Shown one piece after another: positions 50,236 through 61,803 of a stretch of 64,000 bases of DNA (position 1 is the stretch's first letter; every line of letters starts with the position of its first letter). Location of the stretch: positions 41,768,494-41,832,493 of the forward strand of contig NC_053045.1 of NCBI RefSeq assembly GCF_003473485.1, in the 5' to 3' direction. The position numbers and the translations under genes were made by a program. The notes under the pieces were generated by a model. That model saw only the letters and a list, made by a program, of their open reading frames with translations. It had not been told where the DNA came from and made no database searches. This DNA is from Medicago truncatula (taxonomy: Eukaryota; Streptophyta; Magnoliopsida; Fabales; Fabaceae).

Positions 50236-51124
50236 GTTCAAATATATGGTCTTTCATTCTTACACTCTTGAGAATTTTATATTTGATGTTTGAAAATTGA
50301 TATGCAAATATGTCAAAAGACCGAAAATGACATGAAAAAAGATAAAGAACGAAATCATTATTTAAAATTAAATTAAGGGAGTTCAAGAACCATTTTGCCA
50401 ATAAAACATCAATATAATTTAATTGAGTTACATTTATCCTTTTGTAAATACCGATTGAGTTAGACCATTTTCTTTGAATATGAAAAAAAAAAAAATAACA
50501 TACCTAAATACCAATAGCTCCATGCAACACAAGTGAATTAAATCCACACCAAAATATAGTAGGAAAATGTTAATCTAAGGACACATGTTAAGAAGCCTAA
50601 AGCAGAAATATTGTCTATGAAATTGTACCAATTTATTCTTTTAGAGATTGAAAATTAATGTTTTGTAATAAATATTTATCATATATAGAATCCTTAACAT
50701 GTGCTATAAGGGTACAAGTTAGCATGACCCAATATAATAAACAAACCTTCGTAGGCAAGTTACGAATTCAACACGTAATAATTACATTATTGTCGATCAT
50801 TATTAACTCTTTAAAACATCAATGATTAACTCAAGTTAATTATAAACAACAGTAATAATCATTTTGATCTTTGAACGTGTAATGAACTACAAAATTGTCC
50901 CTCAATGTATTGAAATTTCACAATAGTCATTGATTATGCACTATTTTAGTCAAAATAGTTCATGATATTAAAAAAATGTTTCGTTAATATTGTGATATTA
51001 GTCTTTCAATATACTAACTTATTGTCATACCAGTTCTTATAAATATATACTTACCACCATTTCAGTCCCTATATAAAAAAAGTTATTGTAAGCATTATGA
51101 GATTATTTTAGCGTTAAAACTATT

Positions 51125-51302
51125 AGCAATGATATTTGAACAACCATTTGCTAACAACTTTGATGACAACCTCATTTTTCTCTCTTATTATTGGTCAAAA
51201 ACAATGGAGAGAAAAAAAAGAAGAGAGAGTAAGAATATAACGTGAGTATGAGAGAAAATTGTTTAAAAGTATCAAAAAATGATTGTATAAATATCATTTC
51301 TC
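51125..51302. mobile_element. 178-bp MITE, GATATTTG family, copy 2
   Basis: Ends contain AATGATATTTGAACAAC and the reverse complement of a related right end. The 10-bp duplication TAAAACTATT flanks it exactly (51115-51124 and 51303-51312). The interior resembles 10930-11097, including the ...GTGAGTATGAGAGA... segment. Confidence 0.85.
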
Positions 51303-51335
51303 TAAAACTATTTTGATCACAAAGTGTATAATGAA

Positions 51336-51520
51336 GGAGAAATGATATTTGAACATCCATTTGGTGACAATTTTTGTGACAACTTTCTCTCTCATACTCA
51401 CATCATTTTTACTTTATCTCTCTATTGTTTTGGTTTCCGTGCAAATACTTACTTTTTCTTTGTAAATTATCGTTGTCACGTAAGTTGTCAATCAAATTGG
51501 TTGTTCAAATAATACTCCTC
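51336..51520. mobile_element. 185-bp MITE, GATATTTG family, copy 3
   Basis: Left end GGAGAAATGATATTTGAACA, right end the inverse of GAGGAGTATTATTTGAACAA. The 8-bp duplication ATAATGAA flanks it (51328-51335 and 51521-51528). The interior runs in the opposite orientation to copy 2 (TCTCTCATACTCAC). Confidence 0.8.
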
Positions 51521-52136
51521 ATAATGAAAAACTATTTTATAATTTTGATACAATCAAAGACTACGAGATAGTCTTGCATAGGCACAAACAATTAAGCACA
51601 AAATTTAGACACACATAATTTTTTTTAAAGATAAATAAAATAGTCACATCAATTGATATCACTTCAATCATTTTCGTTTTAATTTTTTTTTTAATTTTAT
51701 GTGTGTTTGTGCCTAACATGTAATATTTGGTGTTCTGCATAACCAAGTATTTCTCCAAAGACTACTATATGACAACTCGTTACAAACCAAAAATAACTAT
51801 TACCCCATTATAAATGTGTTCAAGTTTAAATCTCGCAAAAAGAACCCAAAGGAAGATAGGTTTTAACAAATAGAATTCGAGAAATCAAGCTTCTATACTT
51901 ATGCCGAGTTTAACAAATTTTAGCGGAAATTACTTCATAGACACATAGTGGTGGTGGAGTCATATTTTCTTAGATGAGTAATGATATTTGAACAACTTTA
52001 TCGTACTCCAGATTGTGGTTTTATATTCTCTATTTATTGTTTGGTTGGTTCCAAAAGAAAAGGAAAAAGAATGTTGTCTAAATATATCTTGGATAGATAT
52101 ACTTGTTGTCCCAGTCCTCTTTCACTCATCATCATG

Positions 52137-52159
52137 TATGTAATCAGACAGTCAAAGAC
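52137..52159 (+). promoter_or_regulatory. Conserved upstream block of NQR-like gene B
   Basis: Exact match to 41843-41865 upstream of gene A, while the sequence around it has largely diverged. Confidence 0.5.
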
Positions 52160-52343
52160 GGACAGTTGACTATTAATGTTATGCCTGCGAACATCAGAAG
52201 TCCACCATAGACATTTCCGTGACTCGTGGGTAGATAAGTCGTTTCGACGAAAACAAAGTTGAAAAATAGCTTTCCCTTATACACACTACACTACCAACTC
52301 AATTTCTTCAACTTTTTTGCAGTGAAAATCAGTGTTGATAATA

Positions 52344-55300
52344 ATGGAGATCAAAGCTGGTTTGTCAGCACTCGTCACTGGTGGTGCTTCTGGAATCGGT
52401 AACACACAAATCATATTTTCTTTAATATTCAATTATTCCAACAACCTTCGTTCGGTTAATATCAAATTCATTCAATTATTATACAGGTAAAGGTCTTGTG
52501 CTAGCTCTTGCAGAGAAAGGTGTGTTTATCACAATTGTTGATTTTTCTGAAGAAAAAGGAAGAGAAACCGCAACCCTTGTGGAGAAAATTAATACCAAGT
52601 TTCATCCTAACTTACACCATCCATCTGTCTTGTTTGTCAAATGTGATGTCACCAACTCAAGTAAGTAACCGAGTATTATCATATGTATATGTCGGACACT
52701 GTCCGACACCAATATATGTCGGGCACCACTTATCTGAAGTGCCAATGATACATGGTGTATATTTGGATTCATGGTGAGTTTGATAGATTCATAGCGAGTC
52801 ACTGTGTTTTTGCAGAAACTATAGAGTGTAGCTTTTGCAAAATCACGATGGCCAACGTACTTCTGACAAACTCACCGTGATGACAAACATGAACATAGTG
52901 GCTACTCTTCTTGGAATAGTTAAGTAGTTAGACTCCGTGAAATTGTTTGTGATTTGTACCTGTATCATAACTATCTAGATTGGGCATCTCCTGGCCGTCA
53001 CAACAGCCTTGGGTGCTTCCCCTAACTTCCAATTTATTCAGGAAAAAGATAAATGAAAGTAACAACACTGTTTTAGTTCTAGTCCCCAAAACTAAAAAAT
53101 TCAAAACAGTTTCCAAATCTGTAATTTTAAAAATAGTTTAGCAAAAAAGTTTTTAATTTTCAAGTTTTTAAAAACTAAAAAAGAGTTTTTGGGAAGTGTT
53201 TCAAACAGGCTCCAACCTCCAACTATCACGAAGTAACATAATATACGAAAGCGAAATGCTAACAAGTGCCCTTGGGGGGCACTTGTTAAGAAACTAAATA
53301 TAGTAAAACTAGTTAGCATAACCCTGTAAGTAAATGTCACAAATTCAAGTACACTTGCTAGTTTGTTATTTTATAAGTGTATACAGATGTGTTAACATAG
53401 AGCCACCAACAGGGGATCTGGCTGCTGCATTTGAGAAGCACGTTTCAACATTTGGAGGACTTGACATTTGTATCATCAGTGCGGGGATTGAAAACCCTAT
53501 ACCATTCGATAAGGATCAAACGGATGGCACTCGTTCCTGGAGACACACTCTTAATGTGAATTTTATTGCTGTTTTTGACACCACCCGCCTTGCAGTGAGT
53601 TTGAAATTTGACCTGGTTTTGTTTTTCCATATCCTTTAAACTGACTTTTACTCGATTCTTCCTAAACAAAGTTGGTTTACATTCTTAATGTGAAAAATGT
53701 CCTGATTTTTGTTCCACATAATCACATTACAGCCATTGCTTATTGGTGACATTGATTGTCTTCATTTCAATAGATTAAAACCATGGAAGCTTTGAAAAGG
53801 CCTGGTGCGATCATCAATATGGGTTCTGCTTCTGGTCTTTATCCGATGTATCTTGACCCTATCTATAGTGGCTCCAAAGGTTTGTCATTTACCTGCTTTG
53901 GTTGAGGGTATCTTATGGATCCTTTGACATGCACCTCATCTTTTTGTTCTCTAGTAAAATTTCTTATTTATCCCAAAAATACAACAGAAAAAATGAGTCA
54001 AATATTTTTGGCATCTTTTCACTGTCAATGAATTTATTTTATAAATTTAAGAAATATTTTACTTACAGCCAAGATTCTAAGAAGAGAGCTTTTAGCTAAA
54101 ATGTTGTTTTCCGATTATGAAAAATTTAAGGTAAAAAAAAAAGTTGTTTTTGGTTGACTGCCAAACAATGAGTTATGCATATCCACAAAACTTATGCTAA
54201 CTTACTATTACTTCCTGGATCTGGAGCAGGAGCACCCTCTACTCCTAGTATTATATAATTTTTTGCTTACCTAAAAATAACTTACTATAGCCTCCTATAC
54301 TGTTTCTTCACTTTGCAGGTGGTGTTGTTATGTTCACTAGATCACTTCGTTTATATAAACGTAAAGGAATCCGAGTCAATGTGCTTTGCCCTGAGGTAAG
54401 AGTTGTTTTTGGGCTTTGAAGAGTGAATATTTTTTGTCATATTAATCTTTAATCTATAAAAATATTTGGTGTTACGTTTTTTTATTTGTATTTTTTATTT
54501 CACTTTTAATGATTAAAATATCACATTGTTCTTCATTTTCTATTTATGAAAATTTGTACAACAAAGTTTGAAACTTTTTCTGAAAATAATCACCAATTTT
54601 GGTATGTGACTGTAGCACTCAAGTCGTCAAGACTTAGACAAAACATGGGCATGACATTGTTTAAGGAAAACCAAACTCCTTATTTTTTCAGCCAACATGG
54701 ATTGGTTTTGAATTTGTTTCTATTTTCAAAATAAATTTTATGCTTTACTACACTTTACTATAATTCCCCAAATATTGATGTTAAGTGCAGTTTGTTGAAA
54801 CTGAGCTGGGCTTAAAGGTGGATCCCAAATTCCTTAGTATGATGGGGGGATTTATACCTATGGAAATGGTGGTGAAAGGTAAGTCTGCATGTATTTTTGT
54901 TCCTTGGTGTGCCTTGGCAAAAAGAGCGTGGGTGTTTGTACTTTGTAGACTCTTACATCACAAATTTGTAGAGCTCTGCTTTATATATGGTGAATATTGC
55001 AAATGTCGACTCGCCGCCTCATAGAGCTGGTTGAGAGGTTTCTGTTACCCTCTCTTACATTGCGTGCACACCTCCTAATTTTTTCTAACTTGTGCTTTAA
55101 ATTGATGCCTAGTGGCGTAGTGTTAGAGTATCTATAAATGTGGCTCAAGTTTTTTTTTTTTTTCTTCATAGAAAACAACTTCATATATTAAGGTGACGCA
55201 ACAAGTTATTTAGATGAGCTTTCAACAGTTTCATTTAATATTTAAGAACCTTTTCTTACTATATTAGAGTTAAAAGTGTTGATGTGAAAACTCAGCTGGG

Positions 55301-58300
55301 CTAACTATCTAACCGGCTTATATGAAAACCGATTTATTGGAGTTTTTCCAAGGATACTTATGCATTAAGAAGAAGTGAGTATTATTAAGTATTACTGTTG
55401 GAGCAAACTTCTTAATAGGCGTTGGAAGTTGGAACTTCTAAAAGTACCCCCCTCTCTCATGTCATTTGTGGTGGGTTAGAGTGCAATGAATAAATATTTT
55501 GATAACAAAACGTAAAGACGTTCAATTAATTGAGGATTATATTTAGTAAATATTTTAAAGGTGCTGGATTGAAAGTATGCAGTGCTTAAACCAGAAAACG
55601 TAAAAATGAGTAATGTGTTTATGTATGAACTCCAATAAAGAGTGCCGAGTTGGAGATACTCTTTATACATTTTTTGAAGTCGGTACTTGAAAATTGAGAT
55701 GCTTGAACTGAACTGATCATAGAAAATGAACTGATTTATCCTTCACTTAAATATTTCAAAAAATTTAATGTGCAAGAATTTAACCTTGGATAAGGTACCA
55801 TTAAATTTAATAAACAAGTTATAACAGGATAAAAGATTACAAAGTAGAAAATACACATTATGAAAATGTCCGTGTTAATAATTCAGTGATTGATCTATAT
55901 GTTTCTTATCATGTATACATAAATTTTGATATGAAAACATTTTAACCTCTCAAGGTGCTTTTGAGCTCATCACGGATGAGAGTAAAGCCGGCCATTGCCT
56001 ATGGATTTCTAATCGTCGAGGTCTAGAGTACTGGCCTACCCCATCAGAAGAAGCAAAGTACTTGGTACGTCCTAGACGATTGAGGAGAAGAGCTGAATAC
56101 AAAGCGCCATCAATTAAACTACCCGAGAGTTTTGAGAAAATGTGTGTATTTCAATTCTATTTCTCTTGTTATGACACACACACACACACACACGTATGCC
56201 ATTAGAAGGTGTTTATTTTCTATTTCCACCGTGTTAGAAAAGGTGCAATTACATATTCTAATTGACTATGCCATCTCATGATTTTATTCATTCAAAGATG
56301 GGTTATTTAGTGGTTTCATATAACTGCTAACTGTTTGCAGAGTTGTTCAGACCTTGACTCACAACTTTCGGAATGCTACCAGCATAGTGAGAGCACCACT
56401 GAGATTACCTGTCAAACCAAACCTTGTTCTTGTGAAGATAATTTATGCTGGTGTAAATGCTAGTGATGTAAGTTGTTACATCGTTCAAGAGGACTTGTGT
56501 GTGCATTTATGTTTTTAAATGTCTCTCAGAGACATGTCCAGGCCTTAGCTTCCTTCTGGCCAAATGACCTCAATTGTAGTAAATATGCTTTCGTTTGACT
56601 GTTAAACTAGTTGACTGAAAGAGTTACTGCGGGTTAGCTCAATACATTCAAGTTCAAGGGAAACGGCATAGACTTGGCATGAAATACATGCTAATCTTAG
56701 TAAATCGAATATACTTGCGACTTTCCTGTATACATAAACACTATTTTGGATCTATCTTTAACATGCTATACCCTCATTTCATCTAAAAATCATAAGTTTA
56801 CATAGAATTCTAACAAGAATTTGTAATGATAGGTAAATTTTAGCTCAGGCCGCTATTTTGGTGGCAATAACAAGGAGACCACAGCCCGTCTTCCATTTGA
56901 TGCAGGATTTGAGGTATGATGTATCACCAAACATAGATTTCTTTTATGAAGCTTTCCACTTGATGCTGTATGCCTATACTCGTGTATTGAATTTCATTTA
57001 TATTATAGGCTGTGGGAATAATTGCAGCAGTTGGGGATTCTGTCACTGACTTGAAAGTTGGCATGCCATGTGCATTCATGACTTTTGGAGGCTATGCTGA
57101 ATTCACAATGGTGAGCAGTGTTTAACATATTGTTAATATTTCTTCCATAAGACATAATCATCGGTGTTCCCATCTACCACTTGTTATCAAACTTAAGAGT
57201 TTTGATTACTAAGTGGATGTGATGGTAATACCATTGTAATGCTTATTATGATGCAAGTTACTATTGATGTTGTGTTTTTGGCTTTTTTCTTGTGTTAGAT
57301 TCCTTCAAAATATGCCCTTCCAGTGCCTAGACCAGATCCAGAAGGTGTTGCCATGCTGACATCAGGATTAACAGCGTCAATTGCTCTAGAAAAGGTTGAT
57401 TAATCTATGCTTGTCTCTTTGCTTCAGACTTATCTGATTTGCTAATATTTGAAACTCTACTCATCTCATGTATCATTGAAATTCAAACCTTTTCATAATT
57501 TACTACCATCTATGAAGCTTATATTTAGTGTTGGTTAATCCTCTACTTGATTGGTCTGTCCTGATAATAACTTCTGTTTACTGTAAAGGCAGGACAGATG
57601 GAATCTGGAAAAGTGGTCCTTGTTACTGCTGCGGCAGGAGGAACTGGGCAATTTGCTGTTCAGGTGCCTTCACAAATCTAACTCCACCTTTCTCGTACAT
57701 ATGCATATTGTGTATATGTTACTAGGAATCATTTGTTTGAGCGGTTTGGAAGCTTCTTGATATTTTGCACTTATAGGCAGAGCCTGGGCAATGGCAAACC
57801 AAACATCACGATTTAGACAAAATTCAGCATCTTTGTTTTCTCTATTTACTCCACGATCTTATTTTGTCAGAATGCATTTGTTATTGTTAATAATTTTACT
57901 CTCTTTTTGCCAAACACTACTTGTTCTTAAGATCATTAAAAAAAACTCTTACATGTGTTCCATTGATTCCTTAAGACCTAAGATAAATAATTTACTATTC
58001 AAGACAGATTTCTAGTTAACCCACTTGGATTGGCCCGGTGGTGTTGGTTTGGGACCTTGATTCGATTCTCCCCGGTGCCAATTTCGGTGGGCTAGTTTGG
58101 TTTCTTCAAAAAAAAAAGAAAAAAAGAAGACAGATTTCTAGTTTTTTTGTTTCAGTTATTTTATGAGACATGATTGGTGTATATGCTCATGCCAATTTTC
58201 TTAGATTCTTGGACTCTAAACATGAGATCCTATGCCTATGAAAATAAGAAAGGTGAAAAAGTAGTCAAGATAGACTCAAAACAGTTGATGATTTCTCAGG

Positions 58301-60853
58301 TGAACTGTAGTTGTAAGATATTACTTTGTGTAGTATAATCAGACGAAGAAGAAATTTTAAAAAATATTGGGTATGCTCAAATCTATTACTGGATAACTAT
58401 GTTTTTCTATCCAGATTTCCTAGTCTAATGTTCTGTTGCCTCTCTTTGTAATCTGGATTATATATGCAGCTTGCAAAATTAGCAGGTAATACCGTGGTTG
58501 CCACTTGTGGAGGTGGGACAAAGGCCAAGCTTCTGAAAGAGTTGGGAGTCGACAGAGTCATAGACTATAATAGCGAAGATATAAAAACGGTATTTTTTTT
58601 TAATCCTTCGATTTGTTTGGGGTTCTGCTAACAATAACTGCGGTATATTATCATTGTTTGATCGTAGCTGATCTGAACCAGTGAAGAAAATGCTTTATTT
58701 AGGTTGTGGTTCCCATCACTGTTTTAATGTTGTGATTTTTGTTTAAATGAATTACATAAAAGAACTATGTAACACCATGTTTAATGTTTTTTTATGCAAA
58801 TATGTCCTTTGGTTCTTCACACCTTACTAACTATTCTTTTTGTTGTATATGTGGACTAGTGGTTTGACCTGCATCATTTTTGGCACAAGATATACATACA
58901 ATCTTTTTGTTGTATTTTTGGCATTAGATTAGATGTACGCAGGAACAGATACCCAGTGAGCCTCGAAGATTTGTGTTCACAAAAAATAAAAAGAAGAAAA
59001 TGAAAAATTTATCTTTTCTCGAATTGAAGAAAAGTAGAAATCCATTTTAAAATTGTTGACAACAGTGAATCTATTGATACAACATCTCTGCTGAGCATAT
59101 TGCATTAGGGAACGCTTCTATACTCTCTATAAACAAATATGCTCAATTATATAGGCAAAACTTTCAATATTAATTTATTATGTCCACTGACAAAAGCTTA
59201 AAACCAAATGGACATAGCCTACGGAAACTGTGTCCTATCAACGTATTAAGTTTGTGACCTACTTTTGCAGGTTCTAAGGAAAGAGTTCCCGAAAGGTATT
59301 GACATCATCTACGAGTCTGTTGGTGGTGACATGTTAAAATTGTGTTTGGATGCTTTGGCTGTCCATGGACGACTCATTGTCATTGGCATGATTTCTCAGG
59401 TTTTTACTTATTTTATTTTTCTTCTCAAGCCACAATTGTATACTGGTACTTGTGAAAATTTCACTGCATCTATAAAATACTAGTACTAGCTACTTTATCT
59501 TGACATGGTAGCATGATTCATTTGGCGATTCTAAAGTCAAGCAATACCTTTGATAATATCCTCATTTAAGTATAATGGAAAGTGAGTTTTAACTACTATA
59601 TTGTTTTCATTAATATCAGTATCAAGGAGAACATGGTTGGACACCGTCAAAATATCCTGGACTGTTGGAGAAGCTATTGGCGAAGAGTCAAACTGTGGTA
59701 TGTAGAAATATGAAGTTACACACTTGTAGGAAGCCACTACTTTTGTTGTTGTTTATGCTTGCTTATTTAATTATGTCACTTATTCTTGGTACACACTGAG
59801 CTATAAATATCCATCTCCTAAGGAGTCAAACATTTTTCGTAGGGTTAGAAAGTTGAACTTTTAGGCCCCAGTCAGATCCTGTTGTGATAAAATGTGAGAA
59901 GGAGAAATACTTGCTCTTTCAATTCTTGGCTTTGTTCTGACTACTGACTATTTTAATTACATTACATTCTGAGTCGGCTACTGATAAAATAAAGTCTTCA
60001 GAGACTATATTTTTCATGACAGAACTGCACATTAGATTTTTAAATGTTGGAGACCTAAAATTTATTAATCCATGGCTAGGAAAATCACTTGTAGCTTAGC
60101 AGTTACTAATAAATATTAGTATTAAATGATTTTGATATATTGGTTTAAGTTACAATATAAATTAAACACCATAAACAAACCGGGGAAATTTTGGATTTAT
60201 CTTACAATTTACAATTCCTACCAAAATCTGAAATATTTCTAATTATAGTCAATCAATATGATCAACCCAGAAAATAGCTACGTATTTGGGTTGATTGTTA
60301 CCCAAATTAATTTTTTTCTCTCTCAAGATTTCAATCTCTCATTCAAACTTCCATAATTTACTAAGAATTTAATTTTCTTATGGTCATATATATTTGGCCA
60401 ATTTTTCAGGCTGGCTTTTTCCTGGTGCAATACAGTCACTTTTATCAAGAACATCTTGATAGACTATTTGACCTTTACTCTAAGGGAAAACTGAAGGTAA
60501 TTTATATGCATTTTATTTCTGTGGATCAATAAATATTTTTAAGGCATATCGGTCTCGTATTTGCTAGTCGTTATCCTTCATAAGTTTTAAAGTTTGTGTT
60601 TCTTTACTTTTTCTCATTTGTTCACACAGGTTGCTGTGGATCCAAAGAAATTTATAGGCCTGCATTCTGTTGCTGATGCTGTTGAATATCTCCATTCAGG
60701 CAAAAGCGTCGGGAAGGTAATTTTCTTTCTTATGAAATTCTGCACAGTGCTATTTTGATTTTGTAATTGTTGTGTAACAATCTAATTATATCATTTCTCT
60801 AGGTGGTTGTCTGCGTGGATCCAACCTTCGTTAATCAAGTTGCCAAATTATGA
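52344..60853 (+). CDS. NQR-type SDR-MDR fusion oxidoreductase, gene B
   Basis: Eighteen exons with the same lengths as gene A: 52344-52398, 52487-52660, 53413-53594, 53774-53879, 54319-54395, 54791-54878, 55955-56141, 56341-56467, 56833-56913, 57009-57110, 57299-57394, 57589-57663, 58470-58589, 59271-59399, 59620-59697, 60410-60496, 60630-60716, 60803-60853; 633 residues. The SDR motifs ([13 protein letters not shown]) and the MDR nucleotide-binding motif AAAGGTG are kept, and the end is VAKL, again a likely peroxisomal signal. Clear substitutions from gene A include [11 protein letters not shown] against [18 protein letters not shown] against YGDPVYT and FYQEH against MWQEH. Exon 7 ends AT before a weaker donor (GTGTGT instead of GTGAGT). 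Introns 6 and 15 are several hundred bases longer than in gene A, and intron 12 holds a SINE. No stop or frameshift was found. Confidence 0.92.
56176..56194. repeat. (CA)n microsatellite in intron 7 of gene B
   Basis: About ten CA units, in the same intron position as the CA tract of gene A. Confidence 0.85.
58018..58126 (+). mobile_element. tRNA-derived SINE with 17-bp target duplication in intron 12 of gene B
   Basis: The body begins AACCCACTTGGATTGGCCC, has TGGCCCGGTGGTGTTGG as A-box region and GATTCGATTCTC as B-box, and ends in an A-rich tail. AAGACAGATTTCTAGTT flanks it perfectly (58001-58017 and 58127-58143). The gene A intron has a single unduplicated related site and no SINE. Confidence 0.92.
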
Positions 60854-61603
60854 GTTAACACATGACAAATACAGAAAGAAGTCAAGTTTTGAGCTCATAG
60901 TCTAAAGACTGTTCTCGAATGTTGCTGAAAATAGCTGCTGAAATATTCTTGATGCTTTTTCATTTTCGGATTACTTGAAAGAATAATGCAATTATGTATA
61001 CCGTGTTTACGTTTACGCTATAGAACACCTATCAGAGAAACAAAGCAGGATATCTTGTTCCAACATGTCTACAAAATAAATTACAAGTCTTTTCATCAAT
61101 AAGAAAACTTATCAGTCCTTGTATTTGCTTTGTTCAAAAGTTGAAAGCGTCTCTTCAAATGATTGTGTGCTAATTGGCTTCGAATGTTGAAAAATTTGGT
61201 GAGTAGTAGTCATATTTTGGAAAAGGAGAGATATTTCAATCATTAATTAAAATGATCAAGATAATATAATTAAATCAATTTATAATTTGTTGAATTTTTA
61301 TAAAGTGGGCATTTGTATTGAAGGAAGCCTCTTTGAAAATATCTTGCATCTAACCTGCATATGGGTATGACTCTAATTCATATTTGATGAACATCATTTT
61401 ATCTACTACCTCTCAGTAACAAAAATATTACCTTTAACAACAAAAACATTCCGAAATATCTGCTATAATATAACCTATAACATGTTAGTTCATCTTTGCA
61501 CTCATTTATGTGTCTCATGTTCTAAATGGACACCTACGCTTTTCAATTAAGAGATATATGGTTAGATTATATAAATAAATCAGTATGTAATTTATCAGCA
61601 AGA
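60854..61603. other. Gene B 3' region and intergenic sequence
   Basis: About 170 bases after the stop remain similar to the sequence after gene A (49517-49690), including GATTACTTGAAAGAATAATG, so they are likely 3' untranslated sequence. The rest is AT-rich with nothing recognised. Confidence 0.5.
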
Positions 61604-61675
61604 GCCCTTATAGCTCAGTGGTAGAGCGTCAGTCTTGTAAACTGAAGGTCCGTAGTTCGATCCTGCGTGAGGGCA
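61604..61675 (+). tRNA. tRNA-Thr (anticodon UGU)
   Basis: 72 bases folding as a tRNA: acceptor stem GCCCTTA/TGAGGGC with discriminator A, D-arm AGCTCAGTGGTAGAGC, anticodon loop CTTGTAA with anticodon TGT between TCAGT and ACTGA, and T-arm with GTTCGATCC. No intron. A TTTT terminator follows at 61677-61680. Confidence 0.93.
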
Positions 61676-61676
61676 C

Positions 61677-61680
61677 TTTT
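61677..61680 (+). terminator. RNA polymerase III terminator of tRNA-Thr
   Basis: A run of four T one base after the mature 3' end. Confidence 0.7.
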
Positions 61681-61730
61681 TATAACTTTTGTTTTCAATT
61701 TTTTGTTAAAAAGAAAAAAATTTCAAAAAG

Positions 61731-61803
61731 TGGAGATGCGGGGTATCGATCCCCGTACCTCTCGCATGCTAAGCGAGCGCTCTACCATCTGAGCTACATC
61801 CCC
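61731..61803 (-). tRNA. tRNA-Ala (anticodon AGC)
   Basis: 73 bases on the minus strand: acceptor GGGGATG pairing with CATCTCC, D-arm AGCTCAGATGGTAGAGC, anticodon loop TTAGCAT (anticodon AGC) between CTCGC and GCGAG, and T-arm with GATCGATACCCC. It converges on tRNA-Thr with 55 bases between them. Downstream on its strand AGTTTTTT-like runs (TTTTTGAAATTTTTTTC) provide a terminator. Confidence 0.93.

Larger units (their letters stand above)
49517..52343. other. Spacer between the two NQR-like genes, rich in MITEs
   Basis: Contains a SINE tail, a piece related to the PLAC8-intron MITE (50280-50400), two complete GATATTTG-family MITEs and a truncated third (51970-52010), and a block of ATTTTGATC/TTTCAGTCCCT-type element sequence at 50860-51110. 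No gene is recognised. The last 210 bases are the promoter and leader of gene B. Confidence 0.55.
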
